A program made the position numbers and the translations under genes. Under the pieces are notes generated by a model, which saw only the letters and a list, made by a program, of their open reading frames with translations, searched no databases and was not told the origin of the DNA. From NCBI GenBank assembly GCA_012729435.1, contig JAAYDD010000264.1:1-46790 (forward strand): a DNA stretch of 46,790 nt, in the 5' to 3' direction. This document shows, in pieces, positions 1 to 8,951 of this stretch. The stretch is from Desulfobulbus sp. (lineage in GTDB: Bacteria; Desulfobacterota; Desulfobulbia; Desulfobulbales; Desulfobulbaceae). How positions within the stretch are numbered: the first letter of the stretch is position 1; every line of letters begins with the position of its first letter.

Positions 1-852
1 AAGAACGATGAGCGAGCCGGTTGAAGTCGGGATCCGTACCGATTCGGCGATAAAACCAATGGATTTCATCTCCGGGATGACAAGGGCCAGGGCATTGGCG
101 GCACCAGTGGTGGTAAGGATAATGTTGTTTAAAATCGACCGGTTTTTACGGAGATCCGATGCTCCTGCCGCCGGCAGCCGGTCAAGCACTTCCTGGGATC
201 CGGTGGCTGCGTGGACCGTGACCATGGAGGCAGACAGAATACGGCCAGCGCCAAAGTGATCAAGCAGCGGTTTGATCATATACGACAGACAGGTGGTGGT
301 GCAGGAAGCTGCCGAGATGATGTTGTGTCTGGCCGGATCATAATCGTCGTCATTGATGCCCATGACCATGGTGACCGCATCTTCCGGCATATCCAGGCCT
401 TTGGCCTTGATCTTGAACGGTGCTGAGACCATGACCTTTTCCGCGCCGGCCATGAGATGACCGCGAACAGATCCCTTTCCTTCATCCGGATCAGCTGTCG
501 GGTCCTTAAAGGCGCCGGTGGTATCAACCACCAGACGGACCTGGTTGTCCTGCCAGTTGATGTCTTTGGGATTGCGCGCTGTCCGCAGGAAGGTGACCGG
601 CACTCCGTTGATGGTCATGGTTCCCTTTTCTTCATTCAGGTTTTCAATAACCCTGCCGCCCTTGTGACCATGGAGGAACATGGCGAGCCGTCCGTAGGTG
701 GAATCCCTTTCAACGGCGGCGGCGATATCCTCCAACCCTCCGCCCACATTGCGTCCGAGGTTGACGACGATTTCTGAGAAGAATTGTTTGGAAACATGGT
801 TCCACAGCGAGAGTTTACCGATTCGTCCAAGACCATTGATGCCGAGTTTCAT
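1..852 (-). CDS. gap: Glyceraldehyde-3-phosphate dehydrogenase, divergent class (3' end outside window)
   Basis: Open from an ATG at 852 to the left edge (284 codons, no stop). The N-terminus reads MKLGINGLGRIGKLSLWNHV, the Rossmann glycine motif of GAPDH. The catalytic block SAASCTTTC places the nucleophile Cys near residue 184, followed by TVHAATGSQEVLDRLP with the catalytic His and by TTTGAA and RIPTSTGS. The family oxidises glyceraldehyde-3-phosphate to 1,3-bisphosphoglycerate with NAD(P) in glycolysis and gluconeogenesis. The Cys lies about 35 residues later than in textbook GAPDH (about 150), and the usual HAYTNDQ and VPTPNGS segments are altered, so this is a diverged subclass. AGGAG sits just before the ATG. 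The family is clear; cofactor preference cannot be read from the partial sequence. Confidence 0.9.
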   Translation of the reverse strand, partial: MKLGINGLGRIGKLSLWNHVSKQFFSEIVVNLGRNVGGGLEDIAAAVERDSTYGRLAMFLHGHKGGRVIENLNEEKGTMTINGVPVTFLRTARNPKDINWQDNQVRLVVDTTGAFKDPTADPDEGKGSVRGHLMAGAEKVMVSAPFKIKAKGLDMPEDAVTMVMGINDDDYDPARHNIISAASCTTTCLSYMIKPLLDHFGAGRILSASMVTVHAATGSQEVLDRLPAAGASDLRKNRSILNNIILTTTGAANALALVIPEMKSIGFIAESVRIPTSTGSLIVL

Positions 853-931
853 AGGGACACTCCTTTACGGTTGGATTAGAGGAGAGAACGTATTATATGC
901 CGAAGAGTTTGTATGCCGCCTGTTTGCACAC

Positions 932-953
932 CGTTTTTCAAAAACGCATTATA
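932..953 (-). promoter_or_regulatory. Candidate -10 box and palindromic operator before gap
   Basis: On the minus strand a perfect TATAAT lies at 953-948, about 95 bases before the gap ATG. Next to it is CGTTTTTCAAAAACG (932-946), an inverted repeat with 7-base arms around one base, which would cover the transcription start. I found no convincing -35 at 15-19 bases. The surrounding AT-rich stretch could also serve the divergent sfsA gene. The rest of 853-1125 shows nothing recognisable. Confidence 0.3.
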
Positions 954-1125
954 AATCATAATAGAGAAAGATACTATTGAAGAAAATGACGGTTGGCCGA
1001 CTCCATCGGTCTCAGCGGGTGTTGAAGTTGTCTTTTCTGCAAGACAGTGACCGGCAGCCGGTGATCCGTTAAGCCAGCAACCTGACTTCCGTCCTTCTTC
1101 CTTATCATGTTTCCCCAAAACTGTC

Positions 1126-1839
1126 ATGCTGCTGCCTGCCCGCTGCCAAACCGGTATTTTACTGAAACGCTATAAACGTTTTCTTGCCGATGTCCGTCTT
1201 GAGGATGGACAGACTCTGACCGTCCACTGCCCGAACTCCGGTTCCATGCGCGGTTGTTCAACCCCGGGAAGCAAGGTGATTATCAGTCATTCGGAGAACA
1301 TCAGGCGCAAGTATGCCTGGACCCTGGAGATGGTTCAGGAACAGGGAGTGTGGATCGGCATTCATACCGGTCGAACAAACGCTCTGGTGCGTGAGGGACT
1401 GGAACAGGGCGTGATCACAGATTTCGGCCGCATCCATTCCATTGCTCCTGAGGTGGTGGTTTCTGCCGGCAGCCGTTTGGACTTCCGTCTGGGAACTGAT
1501 CAGGGGACCGTCTTTTTGGAGGTCAAGAACTGTTCGCTTGCTGAACAGGGTACTGCATTTTTTCCTGATGCGGTTACCAGTCGCGGTACCAGGCACCTGC
1601 ATGAGCTGGTTCGGCTTGTTGAAGTAGGCAATGTAGCGGCCGTGCTGTTCTGTGTGCAGCGCGGGGATGCAGATTGTTGTGCGCCTGCCGCCGGCATTGA
1701 CCCTGTATATGCTGACACCGTCCTCTGGGCAGCAGGGCAGGGAGTTCGGTTTTTAGCCTACCAGGCGGATGTACAGCCGGCGGAGATTGTTCTTCATCGT
1801 CAGCTTCCCTTTGTCTTTGAACCGCATATGAGGTCCTGA
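1126..1839 (+). CDS. sfsA: SfsA family protein (sugar fermentation stimulation protein A)
   Basis: 237 residues, the usual SfsA length. Family signatures are RYKRFLADV near the N-terminus (an OB-fold-like nucleic-acid-binding part), [11 protein letters not shown] around residues 34-44, LEVKNCSL in the middle, and [16 protein letters not shown], which carries the conserved acidic and His residues of the nuclease-like C-terminal domain. SfsA was first described as a DNA-binding activator of maltose genes in E. coli; its biochemical role remains poorly defined. No clear ribosome binding site precedes the ATG, but residue 1 lies close to the conserved start of the family. Two bases separate its stop from the queC ATG, so the two genes are probably cotranscribed. 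Confidence 0.9.
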   Translation: MLLPARCQTGILLKRYKRFLADVRLEDGQTLTVHCPNSGSMRGCSTPGSKVIISHSENIRRKYAWTLEMVQEQGVWIGIHTGRTNALVREGLEQGVITDFGRIHSIAPEVVVSAGSRLDFRLGTDQGTVFLEVKNCSLAEQGTAFFPDAVTSRGTRHLHELVRLVEVGNVAAVLFCVQRGDADCCAPAAGIDPVYADTVLWAAGQGVRFLAYQADVQPAEIVLHRQLPFVFEPHMRS

Positions 1840-1841
1840 CC

Positions 1842-2531
1842 ATGTCTCAGCCCCAAGCTGTTGTCCTTCTCAGCGGTGGTCTTGATTCCACCACAGTGCT
1901 TGCCATTGCCCGTTCACAGGGGTTTATCTGCAACTGCCTGAGTTTTCAGTATGGCCAGCGTCAGGCCGTTGAACTGGAGCGCGCCCGGGCCGTCAGTGCC
2001 GCCTATGAGGCAAAACGGCATCTTGTCCTGCGCATAGACCTGGATGCTATCGGCGGTTCAGCCCTCACGGACGCCATTGCGGTGCCGAAGGACCGGAACC
2101 CGGAAACCGGAGACAAGGACATACCGGTAACCTATGTTCCAGGGCGTAATATCCTGTTTCTGGCGCACGCGCTTTCCTGGGCCGAGGTCATCGGTGCTGC
2201 TGATATCTTTCTGGGAATCAATGCGGTTGATTACAGCGGTTATCCGGACTGTCGCCCAGAGTTTCTTGCTGCCTTTGAAGAGATGGCTCAGTTGGGGACA
2301 AAGGCGGGGAGCATGGGAACCCGCTTCCGGTTTCATGCACCGCTCATGTTCATGAGCAAAAAGGAGATCATCAAGACCGGGATCAGGCTGGGTGTGGACT
2401 ACAGTTTAACACACAGTTGTTATGACCCTGTCGGTACCCTGGCTTGCGGCCGTTGTGATAGCTGCCGGCTCAGATTACGCGGGTTTGCCGAGGCCGGGCT
2501 GAAAGATCCGGCGGCCTATGTGGAAGATTAG
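1842..2531 (+). CDS. queC: 7-cyano-7-deazaguanine synthase QueC
   Basis: 229 residues, normal for QueC. The enzyme converts 7-carboxy-7-deazaguanine plus ammonia to preQ0 with ATP, on the way to queuosine in tRNA. The PP-loop motif LSGGLDST is at residues 9-16. Four zinc-binding cysteines lie near the C-terminus in [17 protein letters not shown]. The gene follows sfsA by two bases. It converges on pyrC with only three bases between the stop codons, so no terminator separates the two transcription units here. No other queuosine gene is in the window. Confidence 0.96.
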   Translation: MSQPQAVVLLSGGLDSTTVLAIARSQGFICNCLSFQYGQRQAVELERARAVSAAYEAKRHLVLRIDLDAIGGSALTDAIAVPKDRNPETGDKDIPVTYVPGRNILFLAHALSWAEVIGAADIFLGINAVDYSGYPDCRPEFLAAFEEMAQLGTKAGSMGTRFRFHAPLMFMSKKEIIKTGIRLGVDYSLTHSCYDPVGTLACGRCDSCRLRLRGFAEAGLKDPAAYVED

Positions 2532-2534
2532 CGG

Positions 2535-3821
2535 TCAGGGAAGGGCGGCAGAGATCCGGTTGTAACGGATGGAGCCGCCGACCATGGTGAGCATGGCGCG
2601 CCCCTGTAAGGACCAGTCGAGAAACGGGGTGTTCCGGCTTTTGGAAATAATCTGGTCGGCTGTGTAGATGAACTGTTGCTGCGGATCAATGACAGTGATA
2701 TCCGCTACTGCACCGGCACTGAGGTGGCCGGCATCAAACCCGAGAATTGCAGCCGGATTGACGGCCAGCAGTTCGATCAGTCGTCTTTCATCGACCACCT
2801 TGTCGCGGACAAGGGCCAGTGACAGGGAAACCGCCGTTTCCAGACCGATGATGCCGTTGGCCGCCTGATCGAACTCGACTTCCTTTTCCAGAATGGAATG
2901 CGGTGCATGGTCCGTGGCAATGGCATCAATGGTACCGTCGGCGAGCGCTTCCTGAATGGCCTGGCGATCCTGTTCGGTGCGGAGCGGCGGATTCATCTTG
3001 GTGTTTGTGTCAAACCCTGTGACCGCATCGTCGGTGAGCGTAAAGTAATGCGGCGCGGTTTCAGCTGTGACCCGCACACCCCGGATCTTCGCCGCACGGA
3101 TAAGATCAGCGGCCATGGCTGTACTGACGTGGGCAATGTGCACTCTCGTCCCGGTGAATTCGGCCAGGGCAATCTCCCGATAGACCATGACTGCTTCGGC
3201 TGCAGCGGGAATACCCTTCAGGCCGAGCCGGGTGGAAACCGGTCCTTCATTCATGAGGCCGGTGCTCAGCGCCGGGTCTTCACTGTGGGAGATGACCGGA
3301 AGATTGAAGTCGGAGGCGTACTCCAGTGCGCGCCGCATCAGCTGGCTGTCCACGACCGGCTGGCCGTCGTCACTGACCGCCACCACCCCGGCCGCACGGA
3401 GTTCTCCGAATTCCGTTAACTGCCTGCCTTCACATTTCAGGCTGATCGCACCCACCGGATACACTCGCGCCGCTGCTCCGGCGGCACGCGCTGTGATCAT
3501 GGCCGTGACAGCAGCACAGTCGTTCACCGGTCTGGTGTTGGGCATGCAGGCAACGCCGGTGAATCCGCCGCTTACTGCGGCCAGACAGCCGGAAAGAATG
3601 TCTTCCTTGTACTCTTCTCCCGGTTCACGGAGGTGTACATGCATGTCGGTCAGACCGGGTACGATCCAGCAGCCTGAGACATTGATCTCCGGTGTTCCGG
3701 CCGGAACAGGATGGTCAGGGACGGCAATGCGACCGTCAATGACCAGCAGGTTACCGGTACGATCGACCTTGTTTAACGGATCAATGATTCGGCCGTTGAT
3801 GAAATGCCAGGTGGTGTTCAT
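2535..3821 (-). CDS. pyrC: Dihydroorotase (class I, PyrC/PyrX type)
   Basis: 428 residues from the ATG at 3821, which has AGAGG upstream. A TTG at 3845 in the same frame is less likely. The enzyme cyclises N-carbamoyl-aspartate to dihydroorotate in pyrimidine synthesis. The metal-binding DMHVHLREPGEE is near residue 60. Further conserved pieces are MPNTRP, ISHSEDP, HIAHVST and the active-site ATDHAPH, so the usual zinc ligands and catalytic Asp are all present. This makes it an active class I dihydroorotase rather than the inactive type that accompanies some aspartate transcarbamoylases. It lies downstream of pyrB on the same strand. Confidence 0.95.
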   Translation of the reverse strand: MNTTWHFINGRIIDPLNKVDRTGNLLVIDGRIAVPDHPVPAGTPEINVSGCWIVPGLTDMHVHLREPGEEYKEDILSGCLAAVSGGFTGVACMPNTRPVNDCAAVTAMITARAAGAAARVYPVGAISLKCEGRQLTEFGELRAAGVVAVSDDGQPVVDSQLMRRALEYASDFNLPVISHSEDPALSTGLMNEGPVSTRLGLKGIPAAAEAVMVYREIALAEFTGTRVHIAHVSTAMAADLIRAAKIRGVRVTAETAPHYFTLTDDAVTGFDTNTKMNPPLRTEQDRQAIQEALADGTIDAIATDHAPHSILEKEVEFDQAANGIIGLETAVSLSLALVRDKVVDERRLIELLAVNPAAILGFDAGHLSAGAVADITVIDPQQQFIYTADQIISKSRNTPFLDWSLQGRAMLTMVGGSIRYNRISAALP

Positions 3822-3877
3822 CGGCAACAGACCTCTGCAAGACAAGAAGTTGTGACAGTGAAGTTCTGTTCCTGCTG

Positions 3878-4810
3878 TCAGGAATTGCCCATAACGAGAT
3901 ACAGCAAAGCCATCCGGACCGCGACCCCGTTGGTTACCTGATCGAGGATAACGGACCGGGGACCGTCGGCCACATCAGGGTTCAGTTCAACGCCCCGGTT
4001 GACCGGGCCGGGATGCATGACCAGAGCATCCGGCCTGGCCAGGGACAGAATGGAGCGGGAGATGCCGAATTCACGCGCGTATTCCCGTAAAGAGGGAAGG
4101 AGAGGGTCGTTTTGACGTTCGCGCTGAATACGCAGGGCCATAACCACATCGGCATCGCGGACCGCCTCTTCAAGTGAGGGGCTGAGAGTGGCGCCCATCT
4201 GTTCAATGCCCTTCGGGATGAGTGTGGCCGGCCCGTAGACGCAGACCTCTGAACCCATGCGCGTAAAGCCGATGATATTCGAGCGGGCGACCCGGCTGTG
4301 GGTTATGTCACCGATGATGGCGATTTTCAGACCGCTCAGCGTCCCCCGGTGTTCGTTGACCGTCATGAGATCAAGAAGGGCTTGCGATGGATGCTCATGG
4401 GCGCCGTCTCCGGCGTTGATGACGGCGGCCCTCACGTACCGGGTCAGCAAAAGCGGGGTTCCGGCACAGCTGTGGCGGATAACAATGATATCCGGATACA
4501 TGGCGGAAATATTACGGGCCGTGTCCGGAAGTGTCTCGCCCTTGACCGTACTGCTCGTGGAGGCGTTGATGTTGAAGGTGTCGGCACTCATCCTTTTGGC
4601 AGCAACTTCAAAGGAGAGACGGGTGCGGGTCGATGGTTCGAAAAAGAGGTTGATAACGGTCAGACCGCGAAGAGTCGGTACTTTTTTGATGGGCCGGACA
4701 GATATCTCTTTAAAGGAGTCAGCCGTGCTGAGGATGGTGTTGATATCCTCTTGCGAGAGCTGTTCCATGCCAAGGATATGGCGGTGCGCAAAGGTGGGAC
4801 CGGTTGCCAT
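3878..4810 (-). CDS. pyrB: Aspartate carbamoyltransferase catalytic subunit
   Basis: 310 residues, full length. It joins carbamoyl phosphate and aspartate, the committed step of pyrimidine synthesis. The carbamoyl-phosphate site [12 protein letters not shown] is at about residues 57-68, followed by [11 protein letters not shown] and HPSQALLDL (HPTQ-like), with [10 protein letters not shown] near the end. The start follows the lepB stop by 14 bases and the stop precedes pyrC by 56 bases, so lepB-pyrB-pyrC reads as one operon. No pyrI regulatory subunit is present, which fits the type paired with an active dihydroorotase. Confidence 0.96.
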   Translation of the reverse strand: MATGPTFAHRHILGMEQLSQEDINTILSTADSFKEISVRPIKKVPTLRGLTVINLFFEPSTRTRLSFEVAAKRMSADTFNINASTSSTVKGETLPDTARNISAMYPDIIVIRHSCAGTPLLLTRYVRAAVINAGDGAHEHPSQALLDLMTVNEHRGTLSGLKIAIIGDITHSRVARSNIIGFTRMGSEVCVYGPATLIPKGIEQMGATLSPSLEEAVRDADVVMALRIQRERQNDPLLPSLREYAREFGISRSILSLARPDALVMHPGPVNRGVELNPDVADGPRSVILDQVTNGVAVRMALLYLVMGNS

Positions 4811-4824
4811 GCTGTTGTCTGCAG

Positions 4825-5475
4825 TTAATGGATTATGTTGCCAAGCCTGCTCCAGCGAATTGAGCTGAGCCTGTCCAGAGAGAAGAAGGGAGTCTGAACA
4901 TCCCAGGACCAGTAGATAATCCAGGCCTTCCCGCGTACCGCCTTGAGGTCGACAAAACCCCAGAAACGACCGTCATAGGAGTTGTCCCGGTTGTCGCCCA
5001 TGGTAAAGATCTTTCCGGCCGGTACAGTGACCGGGCCGAAGTTGTCGCGGGGGTCAAGACCGGACGGGTGTATGATCGGATCGAGAAAAACACCGTACTG
5101 ATCATCAAAGGGCTTACCGTTGACAAAGATCTTTTTGTCACGGATCTCAACAGTATCACCGGCAACGGCGATCACCCGCTTGATGTAATCAAGGTCCGGA
5201 TTTTTCGGATACTGGAAGACAACGATATCATTTGGTTTCGGGTTGCTGATGGGGATCAGGGTGGCACCGGTGAAAGGAACCTTGATCCCGTAAATGAACT
5301 TGCTGACAAGGAGGTGATCCCCGATCTGCAGGGTCGGCAGCATGGAGCCGGAGGGAATTTTAAAGGCCTGGATGATAAAGGTACGGATAAACAGGGCAAG
5401 TAAAATGGCGACCAGGATCGCCTCAATGTTTTCGCGGATGACGGATTTTCTGGGTTCTTGGGGAGTATCGGTCAC
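4825..5475 (-). CDS. lepB: Signal peptidase I
   Basis: 216 residues from the GTG at 5475, chosen because AGGA lies seven bases upstream. A TTG at 5538 would add 21 residues without a ribosome binding site. It cleaves signal peptides of exported proteins on the outer face of the inner membrane. One hydrophobic segment ([20 protein letters not shown]) anchors it. The catalytic Ser is in [10 protein letters not shown] and the general base Lys in [11 protein letters not shown]. The C-terminal [17 protein letters not shown] is a family hallmark. It opens an apparent operon with pyrB and pyrC. Confidence 0.95.
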   Translation of the reverse strand: MTDTPQEPRKSVIRENIEAILVAILLALFIRTFIIQAFKIPSGSMLPTLQIGDHLLVSKFIYGIKVPFTGATLIPISNPKPNDIVVFQYPKNPDLDYIKRVIAVAGDTVEIRDKKIFVNGKPFDDQYGVFLDPIIHPSGLDPRDNFGPVTVPAGKIFTMGDNRDNSYDGRFWGFVDLKAVRGKAWIIYWSWDVQTPFFSLDRLSSIRWSRLGNIIH

Positions 5476-5692
5476 AGATGTTCCTGCTGTAGAGGGTGAG
5501 ATCAAAAATCGTGGCAAGGCTACCCGATGAAACGACAAAATTCAAGCAGCTTTTGTTGTCAGTTTTTCGCAAAATTCACACGGGATTTCCTGCCGGTTTC
5601 AGAACCGGATCTCCGGTGTGACACGATGCTCTCTTTCAGCGGGTCTCTACGGTTCCTGTCTGCACGGGGAGTGATATGGCAGCCGTGCGGAT

Positions 5693-5710
5693 TGCAGACC
5701 GTGGTCTGCA
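5693..5710. repeat. 18-base palindrome TGCAGACCGTGGTCTGCA
   Basis: Two perfect 8-base arms flank GT, between the end of the EAL-HDOD gene and lepB. No T-run follows on either strand, so it is not a standard intrinsic terminator. It could be an operator or a transcript hairpin. A second short palindrome, CAGGAGCTCCTG, lies at 5733-5744. The remainder of 5476-5756 shows no gene. Confidence 0.3.
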
Positions 5711-5756
5711 GACTGTGTGCGGGCGGCGGGAACAGGAGCTCCTGATATCTACCGGT

Positions 5757-6983
5757 TCATACCAGGTTTGCTTCGAAGCTGTCTGCCCAGGCAAGGGCCT
5801 GCAGGTAGGTTGAACTCATGACAACCGGAGATATGCCGAGCGTGGCGAGATGTTCTGTACAGGTGTCAAAGTTGCCCCTCTCATTGGCAACAACTGCCTG
5901 GAGATAGGGAGCGAACCGTCCCTTCTGTTCGGTAAGCGCCAGGATCAGCTCGTTACTCAGCGGTAATTTGGCGGTCAGTTCCGCCATGGGAACATCCAGC
6001 ATGGAGTCTAAAAGCGAGAAGAGCCCGAGAAGATAGAGCTGGGAAGCGTCACCTGTTTGGCCGCAGGCGATTGCAAGCAGCTGACACTGCTGCGCGCGGA
6101 CCATTGACAGGCGCATGAGCTCAGTTGGTTTATCCCGGGCGATCTCCGAGGCGGCTGCCATGGAAATAAACTGTCTGACACCGTATTCGCCCAGATAAAC
6201 AAGGGCATAGCGTACTGATTCGACCTTTCGGATGAGTGAGTAGTAGGCAGAGTTGATATAACGCAGCAGCTTGTACGATAACGAGACGTTTGGCGTGATC
6301 AGCTCCTCCAGTTTACGCAGGTTGATCTCCGGCCGGCAGACTTCGCCCAGCAGGTTGAGAAGAATGATTTTAGAGGCGTCAATGGTTTTTCTTTTGAGAA
6401 TCTGCGGTTTGTCAAAAAAATATCCCTGGAAGTAGTCAAAGCCAAGGGAAAGAGCCACTTGAAATTCTTCTTCGGTTTCTATTTTTTCCGCAAGCCACGT
6501 TACTGACTGAGCAGACTGTTGCATTCGTGCTATCCTGTCGGCCAGCAGCGTCTGGTCAACACTTTTAAAATCCACTTTGATGAGGTGGGTAAGGGGAATG
6601 AACGGCTCAATCTCGCTGTTGAAGTCAAAGTCGTCAAGGGCGAGCAGGTACCCGGAATCGTTCAGTTCCTGGCAGGCCTCAATAACAGGGGGAGTCGGCC
6701 TGACTGACTCGAGGATTTCAATGATACACCGTTCCTTGGGGAGCTGGAGCGGGCTTCTGGACAGGAGATGATCCTCGGTGAAGTTGATGAGCGCCGGATA
6801 ACTGCCGGTAATGGCATCCAGGCCGATGTTGAAGAGAACATGCCCCAGAACCGCATGCGTTGCCTCATTGCCGTCCACCTGCTTTGGGAAGGTGTTGACT
6901 GTGCCGGAGCGGTAGAGGATCTCGTAGGCGTAGAGCCGTTTGCGGTTGTCGAAGATCGGTTGTCGGGCGATATAGACATTCAT
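5757..6983 (-). CDS. EAL-HDOD (YuxH/CdgJ-like) signalling protein
   Basis: 408 residues. The N-terminal half (about 1-200) is an EAL-type domain beginning VYIARQPIFDNRKRLYAYEILYR, with INF, DDFDF, KVDFKSVD and AEKIETEEEF at the expected spacings. The C-terminal half (about 205-390) is an HDOD domain, with SLSYKLLRYINSAYYS and VRYALVYLGEYGVRQF. In the EAL half the signature reads YEIL and the DDFG site reads DDFD. That resembles the degenerate EAL domains of this architecture, which usually bind or signal rather than hydrolyse cyclic di-GMP. Relatives affect motility or surface behaviour. Loss of enzyme activity here is an inference. The start is the ATG at 6983, with a poor ribosome binding site. 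Confidence 0.88.
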   Translation of the reverse strand: MNVYIARQPIFDNRKRLYAYEILYRSGTVNTFPKQVDGNEATHAVLGHVLFNIGLDAITGSYPALINFTEDHLLSRSPLQLPKERCIIEILESVRPTPPVIEACQELNDSGYLLALDDFDFNSEIEPFIPLTHLIKVDFKSVDQTLLADRIARMQQSAQSVTWLAEKIETEEEFQVALSLGFDYFQGYFFDKPQILKRKTIDASKIILLNLLGEVCRPEINLRKLEELITPNVSLSYKLLRYINSAYYSLIRKVESVRYALVYLGEYGVRQFISMAAASEIARDKPTELMRLSMVRAQQCQLLAIACGQTGDASQLYLLGLFSLLDSMLDVPMAELTAKLPLSNELILALTEQKGRFAPYLQAVVANERGNFDTCTEHLATLGISPVVMSSTYLQALAWADSFEANLV

Positions 6984-7298
6984 GAAAGTAAGACGGTGAA
7001 GACAGACTGTGTAGGGTCAGGACGGGTCTCTATCAATGATAGCGAAAAGCTGCGCAACACCAAAGGTTTTATCCGGGGCGCCGGTTTATTTTCCCGGTCC
7101 CGGCACCGGGATGAGATGACCCGGCAAGAGAGCCGGGCGTGCGGACACGTTATGTGTTGTGCCTGTTCCGGCGGTCTTCCGAGCCTCCCGGCAGCAAAAG
7201 CGCATCACCGCCCGGTTTGAACGGGCCGGTTTCACGGCCGGAACAGAAAGCTGCTCAGCGAAGAACCTGTTTTTCAGCCGGCCGGAGGAGACAGGGTC
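6984..7298. other. Intergenic region, 315 bases
   Basis: Upstream of the EAL-HDOD gene and downstream of the helicase gene, both on the minus strand. It is rich in short CCGG-type inverted repeats, for example GCCCGGTTTGAACGGGC (near 7209-7225) and GGCCGGTTTCACGGCCGG (near 7223-7240). They could fold on RNA of either strand but have no U-tract. No convincing gene or promoter was seen. Confidence 0.4.
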
Positions 7299-7300
7299 TC
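7288..7300 (-). other. Hairpin at the helicase stop codon
   Basis: On the minus strand GAGAC-CCT-GTCTC begins inside the TGA stop of the helicase gene (7301-7299). The stem is 5 bases with a 3-base loop and no T-run follows. It may stabilise or mark the mRNA 3' end, but it is short enough to be chance. Confidence 0.25.
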
Positions 7301-8951
7301 AGATCCTCTCCAGGGTAACGACCCGGCGGCCGATACGGTAAGCTCCGTTTCTGGCCAGAAGACGACCGACCAGGTTTTCAGGCACATCGACCATGGTGTG
7401 ATGTGTTTCCAGGCGGATCTTGCCAAGCAGGGAGGAGGTGATGCCCGAGTAATGGGCGAGCGAGGCCACCACATGATTGACTCCGATACCGTCAGCTCGG
7501 CCGATATCGAGTTTTACCGGTACCATGTCCCTGTCCCGGTTTGCAACTCGCCGACGATCAGTCATGGCCGGGCTGTTGCGGCGGGCAGGGCGTGTGCTTT
7601 TCCTTTCGCGAGGAATAAACTGCTCTTCTTTGATCGGTGTGACCGGATCAATGGGCCGTTTCTTTTCATCCATCCGTGCGAGTTTTAAGGCTGCTGCGGC
7701 AATCTCTTCGGGCTGGTGGCCGGCGAGCACCAGGGTGTCCACCATCTCACGCTCCCGGCGGCAGCGACCGCGTCGTATCCACATCTCAAGCTGTTCCATC
7801 AGGAGGGCCTGACGATGATTTTCTATCTGCTGAATGGTGGGCAGTTCGGCCCTGTTTAATTTAAAATGGGTGTACTGTTCAATGCGGCGGAGCAGCCACC
7901 GGTCTTTGGGCGTCAGAATCGAGATGGCGGTGCCCTGCCGCCCGGCGCGTCCGGTTCGTCCCACCCGGTGGACGTAGACCTCCGGATCTTCCGGGAGATC
8001 GAAGTTGAACACATGGGAGATGTCATCAATATCCAGACCGCGGGCCGCCACATCCGTGGCCACCAGGATTTTGACCTGACCGTTCCGGTACCGGGTCAGT
8101 ACCTGGATCCGGGCATCCTGGCTGAGATCACCGTTGAGCGGCTCTGCGGGAAAGCCGCGGGTGGTCAGCTGATTGGCCAGTTCACCGGTGGCAAGCCTTG
8201 TGCGGACAAAGATGAGGGCACTGTCAACGATCTCCATTTCCAGTAATCTGGCGAGGGCTGCAACCTTGTCGTACTGGTTGACCAGATAGTACCGCTGGCT
8301 GATGGTGGCACCGGTCAGTTGTTTTGGAGTGATGGAGACGGTTTCCGGCTCATGCAGGTAGCGGGTCGAGAGCTCCAGCACCCGCTTTGAGATGGTGGCG
8401 GAGAAGAGCATGGTCTGGCGTCTGGGCGGTATATGTTCAAAAATCGATTCGATATCCTCGATGAACCCCATGCTGAGCATTTCGTCGGCCTCGTCAAGAA
8501 CCACGGTCTGCACGGTGTGCAGGTGCAGATATCCCTGACTGATCAGATCGAGGAGACGCCCGGGCGTACCGACGATGACCTGCACGCCGCGGCGAAGACT
8601 GCGGAACTGCTGTTGGTAGGATTGACCGCCGTAGACAGCGAGTACAGTGACACCTCGCTGAGCTCCGTAGCTGCTGAGCGCGTCGGCAACCTGAATGGCC
8701 AGCTCGCGGGTGGGAGTCAGGACCAGTGCCTGGACTCCGGTCTTTTCAGGATCAATCCGTTGGAGCAACGGTAAACCGAATGCCGCTGTTTTTCCTGTAC
8801 CTGTCTGTGCCTGGCCGATCATGTCACGACCCTGCAGTAACAGGGGAAGCGCAGCCTGCTGGATGGGGGTGGGCCCGGTAAAGCCCAGTTCGGTGATTGT
8901 GTGGACCAGGTCGGGGTGCAGACCGGACCAGGTGAGAGGTTCGGTGGTCAT
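7299..8951 (-). CDS. DEAD-box ATP-dependent RNA helicase with DbpA-type RNA-binding domain
   Basis: 550 residues from the ATG at 8951, which has GGAGG six bases upstream. A longer frame to 9056 has no such signal. The helicase core shows the Q motif (GFTGPTPIQQAALP), AQTGTGKT, PTRELA, TPGRLLD, DEAD, SAT, ATDVAARGLDI and HRVGRTGRAGR, so both RecA domains are complete. About 90 basic, variable residues follow. The last 75 or so residues (PVKLDIGRADG to VVTLERI) match the DbpA/CsdA RNA-recognition-like domain. Such helicases remodel rRNA or mRNA, often in ribosome assembly or cold adaptation. The layout is closest to DeaD/CsdA; the exact target is not visible. Confidence 0.93.
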   Translation of the reverse strand: MTTEPLTWSGLHPDLVHTITELGFTGPTPIQQAALPLLLQGRDMIGQAQTGTGKTAAFGLPLLQRIDPEKTGVQALVLTPTRELAIQVADALSSYGAQRGVTVLAVYGGQSYQQQFRSLRRGVQVIVGTPGRLLDLISQGYLHLHTVQTVVLDEADEMLSMGFIEDIESIFEHIPPRRQTMLFSATISKRVLELSTRYLHEPETVSITPKQLTGATISQRYYLVNQYDKVAALARLLEMEIVDSALIFVRTRLATGELANQLTTRGFPAEPLNGDLSQDARIQVLTRYRNGQVKILVATDVAARGLDIDDISHVFNFDLPEDPEVYVHRVGRTGRAGRQGTAISILTPKDRWLLRRIEQYTHFKLNRAELPTIQQIENHRQALLMEQLEMWIRRGRCRREREMVDTLVLAGHQPEEIAAAALKLARMDEKKRPIDPVTPIKEEQFIPRERKSTRPARRNSPAMTDRRRVANRDRDMVPVKLDIGRADGIGVNHVVASLAHYSGITSSLLGKIRLETHHTMVDVPENLVGRLLARNGAYRIGRRVVTLERI

